Positions 26,801 to 37,546 of a stretch of DNA of 64,000 nt are shown here, in pieces. The notes beneath the pieces are model-generated. The model made no database searches and was not told the origin of the DNA. It saw only the letters and a program-made list of their open reading frames with translations. Positions within the stretch are counted from its first letter, which is position 1; every line of letters starts with the position of its first letter. Position numbers and translations under genes: made by a program. This DNA comes from Chamaecrista fasciculata (lineage: Eukaryota; Streptophyta; Magnoliopsida; Fabales; Fabaceae), in contig QANZ01052559.1 in NCBI GenBank assembly GCA_003254925.1, positions 99,407-163,406 on the forward strand, given 5' to 3'.

Positions 26801-27886
26801 GGGAGTTGTGCCAGGAACTGATTTAATATTTTTTGTTTCATTGGATGTAGGAGTACTTAGAGCAGAACTAGAATCCTGCTTATGTTTCTTCTTGTTCAAA
26901 TTCTTGTTCCTCATGACTGATTTGACAGTACGAGGTGCATTGTGGGACAGTTTGCTCACTCTATTCCCATTTACTGAAGCAGATGTAGATGAGGAAGATG
27001 CTGCTTGCAACCTAACTTTCCGCCCAGCCTTCGACACAGATGCCTTATTGCCTAATTTTTTTGGTGCAGAAGCATTTTCTCGCAACTCTTTTTTGCATCC
27101 ATCAGTATAAGAAAGAGATGAAGAATTTGCAGATGTTTGGTTTCCAGTTTGACCCGGATCCAAATGCTTTGATTGAACTCCAACTTTACGTGATGAACTT
27201 TCCAAACTGCTTCCAATTGATGAAGTTGCAGTATCATTTTCTGTGGTTGAGGTAGCAATTTTGGGAGAAGAATGAGCACTGGCACTGGATGACGTGATAT
27301 TTGCAGTTTGATGTGACTGTGTACTTTTGTCCAAGGAAAGTGATTTGCTCTCTTCTGACACTAGTGATATTTCAATTCCACTCTCTTTACTCTCATTGGA
27401 AGAGAGCCCTAATCGACTGGTTTCTCCAACAACTGAATTGTACAAGGCCTTTATTTTCCCAACCTCAGAAATTCTGGGAGAAGTTGTTGACTTTGATAAT
27501 CGCTTCATAGCTGCCATTTCTGATGCCTTAGATATACATAGGTCTCTTAATGCCTGCTTCAAAGTTGCAGGTTCAGAAGAAGCAACTCGAGGAGACCGAG
27601 AAACACCCACTGTTATTGGCTTTTTTAAGGCATTTTTCATCTTAGGGTTTGAACCATCTGGCGAAAGACCCAAGTCCTTTGACGAAGTTCTAAGGGTAAT
27701 TGATTCAAACAACTTATTAATATCATTGTCTAGATTGTCCTTGTATCCCAGCTTCAGCACCGGAAGCTTCTGACTTTTCTCACCCACACAAAATTCATAA
27801 TTTGGCTGATAACTCCTTTCAGATTTACCCAAATTTAGCTCTTCATCTGCTTCAACAATTTCACAGGTGCCAGAGAATGAACCCAT
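23851..27886 (-). CDS. KIPK: KIPK-like AGC-VIII protein kinase
   Basis: Ser/Thr kinase of 872 residues from two coding exons (26109-27886 and 23851-24691; joined 2619 bp). Residues 1 to about 480 are a long Ser/Lys-rich N-terminal region with [19 protein letters not shown] near residue 110, a signature of the KIPK subgroup. The kinase domain starts near 490: glycine loop [20 protein letters not shown], and YRDLKPEN with catalytic Asp615. It has DFD (633-635) in place of DFG, the hallmark of plant AGC-VIII kinases. About 90 residues are inserted between DFD and GTHEYLAPE, including two close copies of a Cys-Ile-Glu-Pro motif. The C-terminal FELF fits the FxxF PDK1-docking motif. KIPK proteins bind the kinesin KCBP and PERK kinases and act in root growth. 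The 1.4-kb intron contains an N run in a poly-C tract. Confidence 0.95.
24976..24992. other. Assembly gap inside a poly-C tract
   Basis: Seventeen Ns with C runs on both sides in the kinase intron. The true length of the tract is unknown. Confidence 0.99.
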
Positions 27887-29350
27887 TATGCAGTAAATTG
27901 ATCAACAGCTTGATTTCAGTGTAGCACAGCCAAGAAAACAGGATTACCTTCAACGTTCAGTTCTATTCTAATTCATTTCACATGGACTATGTCAGGAACC
28001 ACAAACTCAAAGGAAAACAGAGAAACAGCACTCCAACTTATAGAATCCCAACCATTCGTTGGCCACATCAAATTTAAAGACAGAATGGTAAGCACGCTCT
28101 TTTATTGTGAGACATTAAACCCTGATACAATGGCCAAAACTTTCTTGCATCAGCAAACCAAAAGGAAAGCACAGAAACAAAGTGGTAAATGTGAGGAAAT
28201 GAAGAGAGCTGAGAACAACAAAAAATAGAAATCATCAAAAGCATAAGTAAAAATCCTAAAATCAGTAACACCATCAGACAATGGATGCTCAATTGCAGAA
28301 AATGTCATATATATCAAATTGAAAACTTAATAACCAAATACCCTGGCAACTTTTTTCTGCTACATTTCAAATAACTCAGTAACAAAACCAACAATCAAAG
28401 CCTTTTCCCACTAGGTAGGGTTGGCTATATCGATCAATTGATGCTAAAGTACTCTATCTTCGCACATGCCCACAATCAAGTATTAATGAATAAATCTTTC
28501 TGTATAGTTTTTCCAATAGTTTTCCTTCGTCTTCCCCTTCTCCGGATTATTGGATTATTACCCATTTGGTCAACTCTACATACTAGAGCCTCCATATGTC
28601 TTCTTTGTACATGCCCACAGTCAGGTTATTAATGGAAAACAATACAGGTCGTAATATACATGAATTCATGTAGCCAGTCCGATTTTAAGAAAGTATAAAA
28701 CAAAGAAGAGAAACTAAGAGGAAAATTATCGGGACTAAATAACTGGACGTACTAGCTTAAGCTATGTATTAGTTCAGGGCAGAAATTTCTCATCAATTTA
28801 TTTACAAGTGGTCTGTACCAAGAATGTCTCCTTGCTGCTTCTGCTAGTAAATAAAGCCAGACTCAAGTGAAAATCACTCAAGTGGAAGGAAACAGAGTCC
28901 TTCAAAGCGGAAACTATTTCTTTAAACTCTTTTAGCCTCCCCCAATCTGCTCAATCAATAGATCCGATAAAATGTGAAGAGAAATGATGTTGCAATTCCC
29001 TTCTTGTTCATTCTTAGCGTGACAATATTGAGCTAGTAAAGGAGCAGGGGAATGTAAATTTAGAATCGGTTTGCTTCCCACGAAAGCACCCATGGAAGGA
29101 AACTTATCAACATGTTGAGATACAAAATTAGAAAAAACAGTTCAGTCCGCTGGACTTTTTTGTATGTACCATAAAAAATAACGAAAACTCTTAATTCGCA
29201 AAAGAAAAGTTCGAACTATCAGTTAACAGATTCAGAAAACGTAGATAATAAAAGAACACTATTGACCAGAGTCAGAGCTTGTGCAAATACGGAAACAGCT
29301 AGCGCAAGATTAGGCGTAGACAGTGCGATCGGAAAGCGAAGCAATACCTG

Positions 29351-29570
29351 AAAAGGCGGAGAGACATGGGCACATTGACATAAGTTGAAGCGAACAAATC
29401 CGTAGAAGAGCCAAAGAAATCAAAGCAGAGGAAAGGAAAAACCCTAGACTGTTGTGGAAGGAAATGGAGAGGGAATTCAGGTAGATAGAGAAGGTGAAAG
29501 AGGGGTAGAGAGATAGAGAGAGAAGGAGATGCGCAATGTATGCTACTGTTTCTGCTTTCGGTACTGGGCA
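29351..29570 (-). other. Probable untranslated leader exon of the KIPK-like gene
   Basis: In gene direction this is a CT-rich stretch (repeats of tctctctct) ending in ccttttcag|gtattg, a good 5' splice site at about 29350. It lies 1.46 kb upstream of the kinase ATG with no other gene between, and leader introns are common in plant kinase genes. The matching 3' splice site near 27900-27990 is not resolved. Confidence 0.5.
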
Positions 29571-31630
29571 CTGATTATTTTGTAGGAACAAGGGCCCCAC
29601 CATATATGCTGCGTAATTGCAAAGTCCTATAATTATATATTATATTATATATTATTATATATTTATTTATATTATATATATAAATATAAATGTATTTCTT
29701 TTTTTGTGAGAAGAGGAAATCATTTGAAAAAATATTCGAATGAGTATAATGGGAATTAATAATTCTAAATTATTCGTCGTATATTATTATGGTTGCCCAT
29801 CCTTTTTCATTCTCTGCCTGGGTGGGTCTTGATAGTTGATAGCAACCTTGTGTTTTTTCAATTAAATTAATGTCTCCCGTTTGAAATGAGGCGATCTGAG
29901 ATTTGCATACGAATAAAATATATTATTTACATATTACATAGTATCCAATGCTCTTTCTTTTATGTCTTGCGCGTTTAGGTAGAGCAAATGATTTTTTTTA
30001 GTAAGAATTATATCAAATTAAAATCACGTTTATTTAATATTTTGTAGCTATAATGAATTGGCATGTAATTTATGTTGGAATGGTTGACCTCAATAGTGAA
30101 TACTGAATAGTGAAACTCGACGTTTTAACTCAACTGCAATATTTATGTCTCATATTACAGAGGAATGATTATTGGACGTTGAAGACGTGGCAGAATAGGA
30201 TTGGATGAAGCATAGTGATTCAAATCGATGAGCCTTAGCATCTTGTTGGTAGCCATAATTGATATGAATCACAACAGTGAAACTCAAAGTGGGACAAGTT
30301 GAATGTTCTACCAACCAATCACCACGCCACTCAACAACACCATCTATTTTCCGTACTAAGGGTTCAATGCAAAGTGGAAACAGCTTTATATATATATGAT
30401 TCAATGGAGTTATAAAAATATGATGACATTGCCAGAAACTCTAAGCTTTTGGGGTGTCCTTGTAATTTTCTTTTCCTATATGATCGATAATTAAATAAAA
30501 TAAATGGACGACTAACTCAGCAAATGATGAACAATCATTGAGATCAGTGGTAATCAAGTGATTACCAAGCAATTGACAAAATAGCTGAGCCTTCCCATAG
30601 ACTCAAATCAAAAGTCAAAGTGAACGGAATTAGTGACTAATCTCAAATCTTACGTAATGATGCGCCAAGTTGACCCAACGGACGTGGCAAAATGTCTACA
30701 ACCCGTAGACATACAATTGAATTTGGATCACGTATATTCCTTTATTTTTTAATACCCTTTTATTTATTTATTTATTCGTATTACTGAGACATATATATTG
30801 TAGCTAGAAAACAATCAGAGAGGCATATAGGGATGGGAAATATAAAAATAAGAAAAATATATTTGAATTACAAGGAAAGCGAAAGCAAGATAATAAGACT
30901 AGGGGGTTATTACGTGTAGTGCCCGAAATTGGGAACGCAAAACGGAGTCTCTTTCGTTCTTTCTCTCTTTCTTTTTGTGGCATTGTGTTGAATAATGTAT
31001 GGTGGCGGTGAGAGTTGTTCTATTTCCCCTTGTCTCACTCTAAACGACAGCGAAGTTTTAAAAAGGGATTCAGGTAAGTGTGAAAACGGCAGGTCCAATT
31101 TAAAACAGCGACCCAACCCCCTCTCACCTTTCATTTTCACCTTCACCTTATTTATTACCATTTGTACAACACAGACATACATATACATATATATAATTCA
31201 TTACTGTTTGGTGGCAACCATGAAGTTGTTCGTCTCTTTCAGTAACTATTATTTTAATGAATTTAAAACCCGACTGTGCCTCTGCTTCCCTCGTTCGTCG
31301 TATTCAATATCTCGTACGTAGATAGCCACACACATATATATAATATAATAATATTATCGATTTGTTACATGAATATATCAATATGCATCAGTATCACTAC
31401 TCGAAAACTCGAAAGCAAACTGACTTGTGGTTGCTTTCTCTTCTTTTCCATTTCTGCGTCCCTGATCGAGATTAAGATGTGAACTAGAAATGGTTGTGAC
31501 TCGTGACTCGTGTACGCGTAGAAGAAAGGTAAAGGTAAGCTAACCAACACTTTGCGATTTGTATGGCAGTAGGTATTTAATTAAATGGAAACAAAAAGAA
31601 GGATGAGATTGAGAGAGTCCAAAAGGGAGG

Positions 31631-31643
31631 CACGTGACACGTG
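31631..31643. promoter_or_regulatory. Paired G-boxes (CACGTG, 7-bp spacing)
   Basis: cacgtg occurs at 31631-31636 and 31638-31643, separated by a single base. CACGTG is the core bound by plant bZIP and bHLH factors. No promoter can be assigned: the nearest recognised gene start is more than 1.7 kb away. Confidence 0.5.
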
Positions 31644-32496
31644 TGAATTATTGATTTCAGTTAGGTCCGAATTAATCATGTTCAATAACGGAAGTCGCAG
31701 TATAATTAGACGGAGAAGTGATGTGATGTAACGCCAGACGAGTGCAAATTTAGGACATAACTAAATTTACATTTTTAATTTTTGTTGCAATTTGTAGGGC
31801 CGGTGGGTGTACAATTTCTCCTTCAATTCCAGCTGATGAAGATAGCAGAGTGACAGAGTGCATTAATCGTCATGTGCCACGTAAGACTGTATCACTAATA
31901 ATGTAGCCGAATCACTCAATTATTATAAATCGCGGGTCCCTAGGAGGCTGAAATTTTAACTAGTGTCAAATTCTGTTGTTATCTTCCAAATCCATTATTT
32001 GTGCAAATTCATCATCATAAAATGAGAAATCCCTACAAGTGGAATAAGAAGAAGACAGTACAGTGCACCAGTTGTTGGGGATTGCACACAGAAATTTCGA
32101 ATCGCGTCACAAGCACACTGTCCTTAAGAGATATTTCGGTATCCCACAGTAAAGAAACTGACACTCTCACAGGATTAAACGAAATCTTTCTCACTGTCAC
32201 ACAGAGAGAGATACAGAATAACAGAAAAAAAATTAAGACTCACACTTAAAAACAAGAGAGTTGGATCCGTAAAAAAAATGTGACACAGCCACTATATATG
32301 TTAACTAATTATTATTAATTAACTTTAGTAGCCCTTGCAACGTGCATGCAGAAAAGTCTCCAACCAACTGAATGTAACGTTATTCAACGGCTATAATGAC
32401 CAAGCATCTAACATCACACAACGGATGGTTTTGACTAATTCATCAGGCTTATTTTTTACGCAAATACATAGGCTTTAGGAAAAAGATAAATGTTTA

Positions 32497-32623
32497 TTAA
32501 ATTACATTAAATAATTAATATAATTTAATAAAACAATTTCTCAAAGATAAACCCGGATCCACATAGTTTAATAATTAAATTACATTAAATAATTAACATA
32601 ATTTAATTAAATAATTTTTCAAA
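32497..32623. repeat. 49-bp direct repeat, period 78 bp
   Basis: ttaaattacattaaataatt begins at 32497 and again at 32575. The two copies continue in parallel to ctcaaa/ttcaaa with few differences. Confidence 0.9.
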
Positions 32624-33089
32624 CTCTCTTATACAAGCAATCTGAACTTAATTTGACACATCCAATATTTTACTTTGAATTATTTACAACACCAGTACCA
32701 TGTGGTGTGGGTCTGTGGGGGACTACTAACAGGACTAGTTTGGTGGAAAGAGATAGCTGGGGAACTTTTCGTGAAACTTGAAAGGCAATAAGTCCAAAAG
32801 AAACAAGATCCACAACTAGCAAGGCTTCCCTCCCTAAAAACCAACTATGCCCAAAGGCTGTACTTCATAATTTCTTACCTTTTAAGTTTAGACACGTTCC
32901 TGCCCCTAAACAAGTGATGCTGTAACAAATTAAATAGTTCTTTATCAATTGGTTCTCAATTATTCTCCTCCGTCCCATCCCAAACTGAATTATGGGCTCT
33001 CTTTTCCAAGGGCTTATGTTACACTTACACCACTGGATATAACAATATCGATCCAATTTGATCTTACATATGTGGAAGACTGGAGAGTC

Positions 33090-33424
33090 GGTTTCTATTT
33101 TTTGGTAAATAGAGATTGCATTAATCAGATAAAAAAGCTTGACAGTAAACCAAACAAATAAGAAAATCTAAGACTATGACAACACAAGCCTTCAGCACCT
33201 GGTTAAAATCCACAACTAAAGCAACACAAAAGCAGCAAAACATATATAATTCAGACATCATCATCCGATTCCAATCTTTCGGGGAAACTTCACGCCAGCA
33301 AAATCGGCCCCAAAAGTTAAAGACTAAAAGAAGGGCTTCTCTTCAAAAATCAAAGAGCCCATTCATATCTTTCAGAGCTCTTTCAGCCGAAAGATCAGTA
33401 CAAGTATGGGCCTCCCGGCGGTGA
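33090..33424 (-). pseudogene. RNase H-like tail of a retroelement (probably LINE 3' end)
   Basis: Minus-strand translation upstream of a stop at 33343-33345 reads HRREAHTCTDLSAERAL. This resembles the H-x-REAN-x-CAD-x-LA end of plant RNase H-like (RVT_3) domains found in LINE elements. Downstream is an untranslated tail ending near ttaatgcaatctctatttac, as in LINE 3' ends. No reverse transcriptase is present, so at most a 5'-truncated copy. The assignment is by motif resemblance only. Confidence 0.42.
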
Positions 33425-33942
33425 ACATGTTTTTCAATCTTTTACTTAATTGTATTTTTCAATTAATTTCTTTCAATAAATGAACAACAATCTTCATTGT
33501 GTATTTGAATTTGAGTTTTTTTTTTTTTATATCAATTTGTCGTTAATGATTAGTTAAAATAAAAGCAATGAAAAAAATCAAATGAACTATAAAATGTTGA
33601 AGGACAAAACTGATAGAAAAAGAACATTAGAAACAAAATTAAAAATTAATTAAAGTATAAGAAAGAAAAGAGTATTTTTACCTTATAACAATGTCTATCA
33701 GTTAATTTACAAAAAAAATATGTTTAGACGAATAAGGAAAACAAAATTCTTGTTTGAAGGGGCAGGCCTGGTTAGATATCTTTGTTGTGTTCACGGCTCA
33801 CCTTTCCTTTCTTTATCGGGTCTTGGCCCCTTGGGCCTTTTTACATTCCAGGCTCAAAACCTTAACAAAACTAATTTAGCCATGTTACATGTAGCCTAAC
33901 AAGCTATTTTTTTTTGTTAAGTCATGGGTTCTAAGCAAGGTT

Positions 33943-34035
33943 ATAAAAACCGGATCGGACATTCAACCGGTCGAGGTAGGGGTTCAAGGTTCAATGGTTC
34001 AACCGGGGTCCAACCAGGGTCAGACCGTTAGCAAA
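33943..34035. repeat. CCGG-family fragment (copy 3)
   Basis: aaaaaccggatcggacattc, followed by ggttcaatggttcaaccggg, matches the left arm of the element at 20455. Only about 90 bp is present. Confidence 0.7.
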
Positions 34036-34163
34036 TAAATAAATTAAAAATAATAAAAAAAGCTTAAAAATGATAAAATTCTAATTCCAATAATATAGAT
34101 ATAGTCAATTTTCATAATATTCATCAATATAATGTCAGTAACACATTTTATGAACATAGCATT

Positions 34164-34340
34164 TAGGGGTGTACACAGGCCGGGCCGGGCCGAGTTTCTG
34201 GTCGGCCCGAGACCCGGCCCAGTACAGACCCGGNAAAATTAATTTTTTTTTGTTAAAAAAAATGAGGGTACCCCGGGCCAGGTCTAGAGAGACTAGACCC
34301 GGACCCGGCCCGAATAGCCTCGGCCCGGGCCAGACCCCTA
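34164..34340. mobile_element. Non-autonomous hAT element (177 bp)
   Basis: The ends are taggggtgt and agaccccta, inverted repeats of the hAT type. Flanks 34156-34163 (atagcatt) and 34341-34348 (atagcatc) form an 8-bp target-site duplication with one mismatch. The interior is rich in ggcccgg/ccgggcc words around an A/T core and has one ambiguous base (34234). There is no coding capacity; open frames over it are fortuitous. It sits 392 bp 3' of the RPP2 pseudogene, inside the duplicated segment. Confidence 0.88.
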
Positions 34341-34732
34341 ATAGCATCAATCATGAGAGAACCCAAACGACGCATCCACGAACTGTAGTAAACTACGTTG
34401 TGCCTAATCGTTACAAGTTACAACCCAAGTTGTCCTTCCTATTCGCACATGGGTTTTCTCAAAAATATGTCAATCGAACAAAAACAAAAACCCAGAAATA
34501 GGCATCCCCCGTGACTAAATAATTGAGATTCCATTACATGATAAATGAAAATCTTAGAAACTAAATCCTTCCACTACAAAAGATCAGTGATACTAAATTA
34601 ACAATGTACTAAATCAGCAAATTTTAAGAAGCTCTAAATTGACTGATGCTAGAACAAAATTTTAACAAATTTACAGAAGCTCTAAATTAACAATGTATGA
34701 CTTGAAGAAAGGAAGTTGAACAAACCCGCCAA

Positions 34733-35070
34733 TTAATCAAAGAGACTGAAGATCATGTCCTGCATCACAAATTGGCAAGAGAAAGCATCAGAAAAATAAG
34801 CCTACTGCTAGCCAGAAGAATAAAACAGCTTAATTAAAATAGAGTAATGATGAGTAAAGCAGACAAACAAAAACTTACATCATCGGATTCCTCTTTCTCC
34901 TCAACCTTTTCCTCCTTCTTTGACTCAGCTGCAGCTGGAGCAGCAGGAGCAGCAACCACTGCAATTGTACCACCACCACCACAATGCACTAATGCAAATT
35001 TTTCCCTACCGGCGGCAATTAGCTCTATTAAGTCCTTTCCTTTGACGTTTGATGATACGAGTATAAACAC
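34733..35070 (-). pseudogene. Truncated duplicate of the RPP2 gene
   Basis: Contains the second exon (34879 to about 35068) and third exon (34733-34759) of the P2 gene with the intron between them and its GT donor still present. Recognisable parts are [20 protein letters not shown], the Gly/Ala stretch, [16 protein letters not shown] and DMIFSLFD. The intact gene ends DMGFSLFD, so the invariant Gly is changed. Exon 1 and the promoter are missing: homology stops near 35070 and unrelated repeat sequence begins. It retains the intron, so it arose by DNA duplication, not retroposition. The 3' flank back to about 34149 also matches the intact locus at 39546 onward. Confidence 0.92.
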
Positions 35071-35140
35071 TTAGGAGAACCATACCCCAAAAACTAGCTG
35101 TTGAAGTTGGAGAGCCAAAGGACTTATAGTGCCTTACACT

Positions 35141-35754
35141 CAGTGGCGGAGCCAGGTTTTTTGGTTAGGGGGGGCCGAAAATTTTTTTTGGCCAAAATCT
35201 TATTTTAGTCCTTAATGCTTATCTAAAGTTTTGTTTTGATCCCCTAATGTTCGGATTTGAGACGAGAAAAATATGCTTATATTCAATAGTTAAGGATCAA
35301 TTATAAATTCTTTTGAAAATATAAGGACCAAAACAGAACAAAAAATTAGTAAGAACCAAAACAGAACAAAAAATTATTAAGAACCAAAATAGAACAAAAA
35401 ATTATTAAGGACCAAAACAAAAAAAAAATTATTAAGGACCAAAACAGAACAAAAAATTATGGAGGACCAAAACAAAACAAAAAATTATTAAGGACCAAAA
35501 CAAAACAAAAAATTATTAAGGACCAAAGTAAAACTTTAGGTAAAAATTAGGGATTAAAATAGGATTTGGTTTTATTTTTTAAAAAGATTCTGAAGCATAG
35601 TCCAAAGCAAAATAGATACAACTGTGAAAAATTTGAAGGACCTGGAGCATATTGCATATACTTAATGTATTATACCAAATTTTGGGGGGGGGGGGGNNNN
35701 NNNNNNNNNNNNNNNNNNNNNNNNNNNNNNNNNGGGGGGCTCCCTCCGCCACTG
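35141..35754. mobile_element. Non-autonomous hAT-type element with exact 8-bp TSD
   Basis: The ends are cagtggcggag and ctccgccactg (11-bp perfect inverted repeat). They are flanked by identical cttacact at 35133-35140 and 35755-35762. The interior contains a minisatellite of an approximately 27-bp unit, attattaaggaccaaaacaa plus a short A/C-rich tail (about 35330-35525), and a G tract interrupted by 37 Ns. No transposase frame. The element is inserted in an older repeat whose two halves (gacttatagtgccttacact and cacctaactacctgatgtgg) rejoin when it is removed. Confidence 0.9.
35697..35733. other. Assembly gap inside a poly-G tract
   Basis: Thirty-seven Ns flanked by G runs within the hAT element. 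The element length is therefore approximate. Confidence 0.99.
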
Positions 35755-35828
35755 CTTACACTCACCTAACTACCTGATGTGGGACTCTTATCATAACATA
35801 GCCGACGTCCACGGCGGCCCACAACACT

Positions 35829-35998
35829 GGTCCATTGATAACCCTTTCCACTTTTGGTGGCTCCATACAACTTATAGTATTCGGCAAGACGCATCGTATT
35901 CAGCCTATAAGTCGCCCCCTTCGTGAATAAAGGTTGGATTAAGGTCCATTGATAGCCCTTTCTACTTTTGGCGGCTCCATACAACTTCCGGTATTCGC
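35829..35998. repeat. Two copies of a 56-bp unit, period 114 bp
   Basis: ggtccattgata.cccttt followed by ggctccatacaactt and a tattcg end occurs at 35829-35884 and 35943-35998. A gatgtgggactct word at 35775-35787 is common near plant LTR-derived repeats, so this may be decayed retroelement DNA. The open frame across it is not a gene I recognise. Confidence 0.8.
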
Positions 35999-36030
35999 CC
36001 AGGGTGAATAAATGTTTTTCTCTTTCAACC

Positions 36031-37546
36031 AATCAATTCCAACTTTAGTTTCTAGTTGATTGAACTAATTTATGACTGCAAATAACATATCAATTTAGGA
36101 TTCCAAATCTATATCAGAAATCAATCTCATAAACTTTTATTTGAATAAAGGACTTTTTTTATTTAAAAAAAATGCGATAAAAACTTCCAAATTTATCTCC
36201 TTTATGAACATTAAAGTTTACCATATTAATTTGTAATAGATAATTGGCATCATTTAGTGGAATTGATTGATTGAAAAATTGGCAACATTAAACTTCCAAA
36301 TCGTGAATTGATTGAAAAATTTGAAGGTTAAATAATTTAAAATAAAACTACTAAATAAATGTTACCAATTGAGTACTTGTCAAGTAATTTGTAAATTAAT
36401 GTGATTATTATATTAATATATAATTCGACTATTTATATATAGTTATGAAATCCAAAGTCAAGGAGAACGAGTAAAGATATTTACATCTTATACGTTGGAC
36501 TTAATAATTAAGATCAAAAGAGGCCTTAACAAAATAATCATCAAAACTGAGACAGAATCATGCCTAAACTATTAAGCTAACACATTATCTTTAGCTATGT
36601 GGGGCAAATATGCAGAGCAACTTAGCAAAATACATGTAGATCACAAAAAAAGGTTTTGTGGTGTTGTTGTTCAAATTTTGTCGAATCAAAGAGTATAATA
36701 GTTTAATGACCCTTACCAATTCAATCTATGCAATTAGAATATTAATCAATTTCGATCTAACAAATTTCACGAATTTATAAAAAATTTCTACCCTGTATCT
36801 TTGAGTAGTTCGTCACTCAGTTGATGTCTCCTACATCAAACACTTTTGGTACAGATAAGAGTTGCTTTGAAGCTGAAGATAAGAGTTCATATGTTAGGAA
36901 AATCTTAGTTCCTTAAATGTTTGTTATAAAATTACTTCAATCAGAAGTTTAATTTATATTCTCTCTTTTCTATAATTGGTCACGTAAAAAATGTGTATTT
37001 AATATTCTCTTCACCTTATATATGAAGCGTGGACACTGACACGAGACACAACCCTGACACGAACACACCGACACGTCAAATTCTTAAAGTTACATGACAC
37101 GACGCGACATATATTTATATATATAAATAATTAAAAATTTATAAAATTTGATGAAAACTTTAAAAGATATAACATTTATTCATATTATATGTCATAATTT
37201 TATATTGATTGTCATGTTAAAGTTCTAAAAAATTGATTTTATATTCTGAAACTTATAAATACCTATCGTATCGGTAAAATGAAGTCTTTCCCTTTTTCAA
37301 AATGTCAATCATTGAACTATGAAAATCTCACTATTATGAGAGTTGCATGAGAAGCTGTATATGATTATTTATAATTCTGTCTCAATAGTAAAATATACTT
37401 TGTTGTGTTAACAATTATGATTAACATAGTTTTCACTGTCTTTTATACGTTTTAAACTAATTTATGTTAGTAAATTGTGCAGTAGAATTCTAATATGATG
37501 ATCAAATTTTACTACATAGAGTGGCATAGTCAATTATTAAAAAAAA
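36031..37546. other. Intergenic, no gene
   Basis: AT-rich. Around 37024-37110 there are repeated gacac/cgaca words (tgacacgagacacaaccctg and similar). I see nothing else. Confidence 0.5.

Larger units (their letters stand above)
29600..33080. other. Intergenic, no gene recognised
   Basis: An A/T-only tract runs about 29630-29690. Short open frames at 30910-31321 and 32001-32249 match nothing I know. Two G-boxes lie at 31631-31643. A 49-bp duplication is at 32497-32623. The rest shows no structure. Confidence 0.55.

Noticed and set aside
26727..27773. Several plus-strand open frames (up to 148 codons)
   Set aside because: Antisense to the Ser-rich first exon of the kinase; long antisense frames are usual opposite such codon use.
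30995..31321. 108-codon plus-strand open frame beginning with a Gly-rich segment
   Set aside because: No similarity I recognise, ends in low-complexity Ile/Tyr from (ta)n repeats; left as a possible transcript only.
34169..34501. Open frame rich in Arg/Pro/Gly
   Set aside because: Lies over the GC-rich arms of the 177-bp hAT element and contains an ambiguous base.
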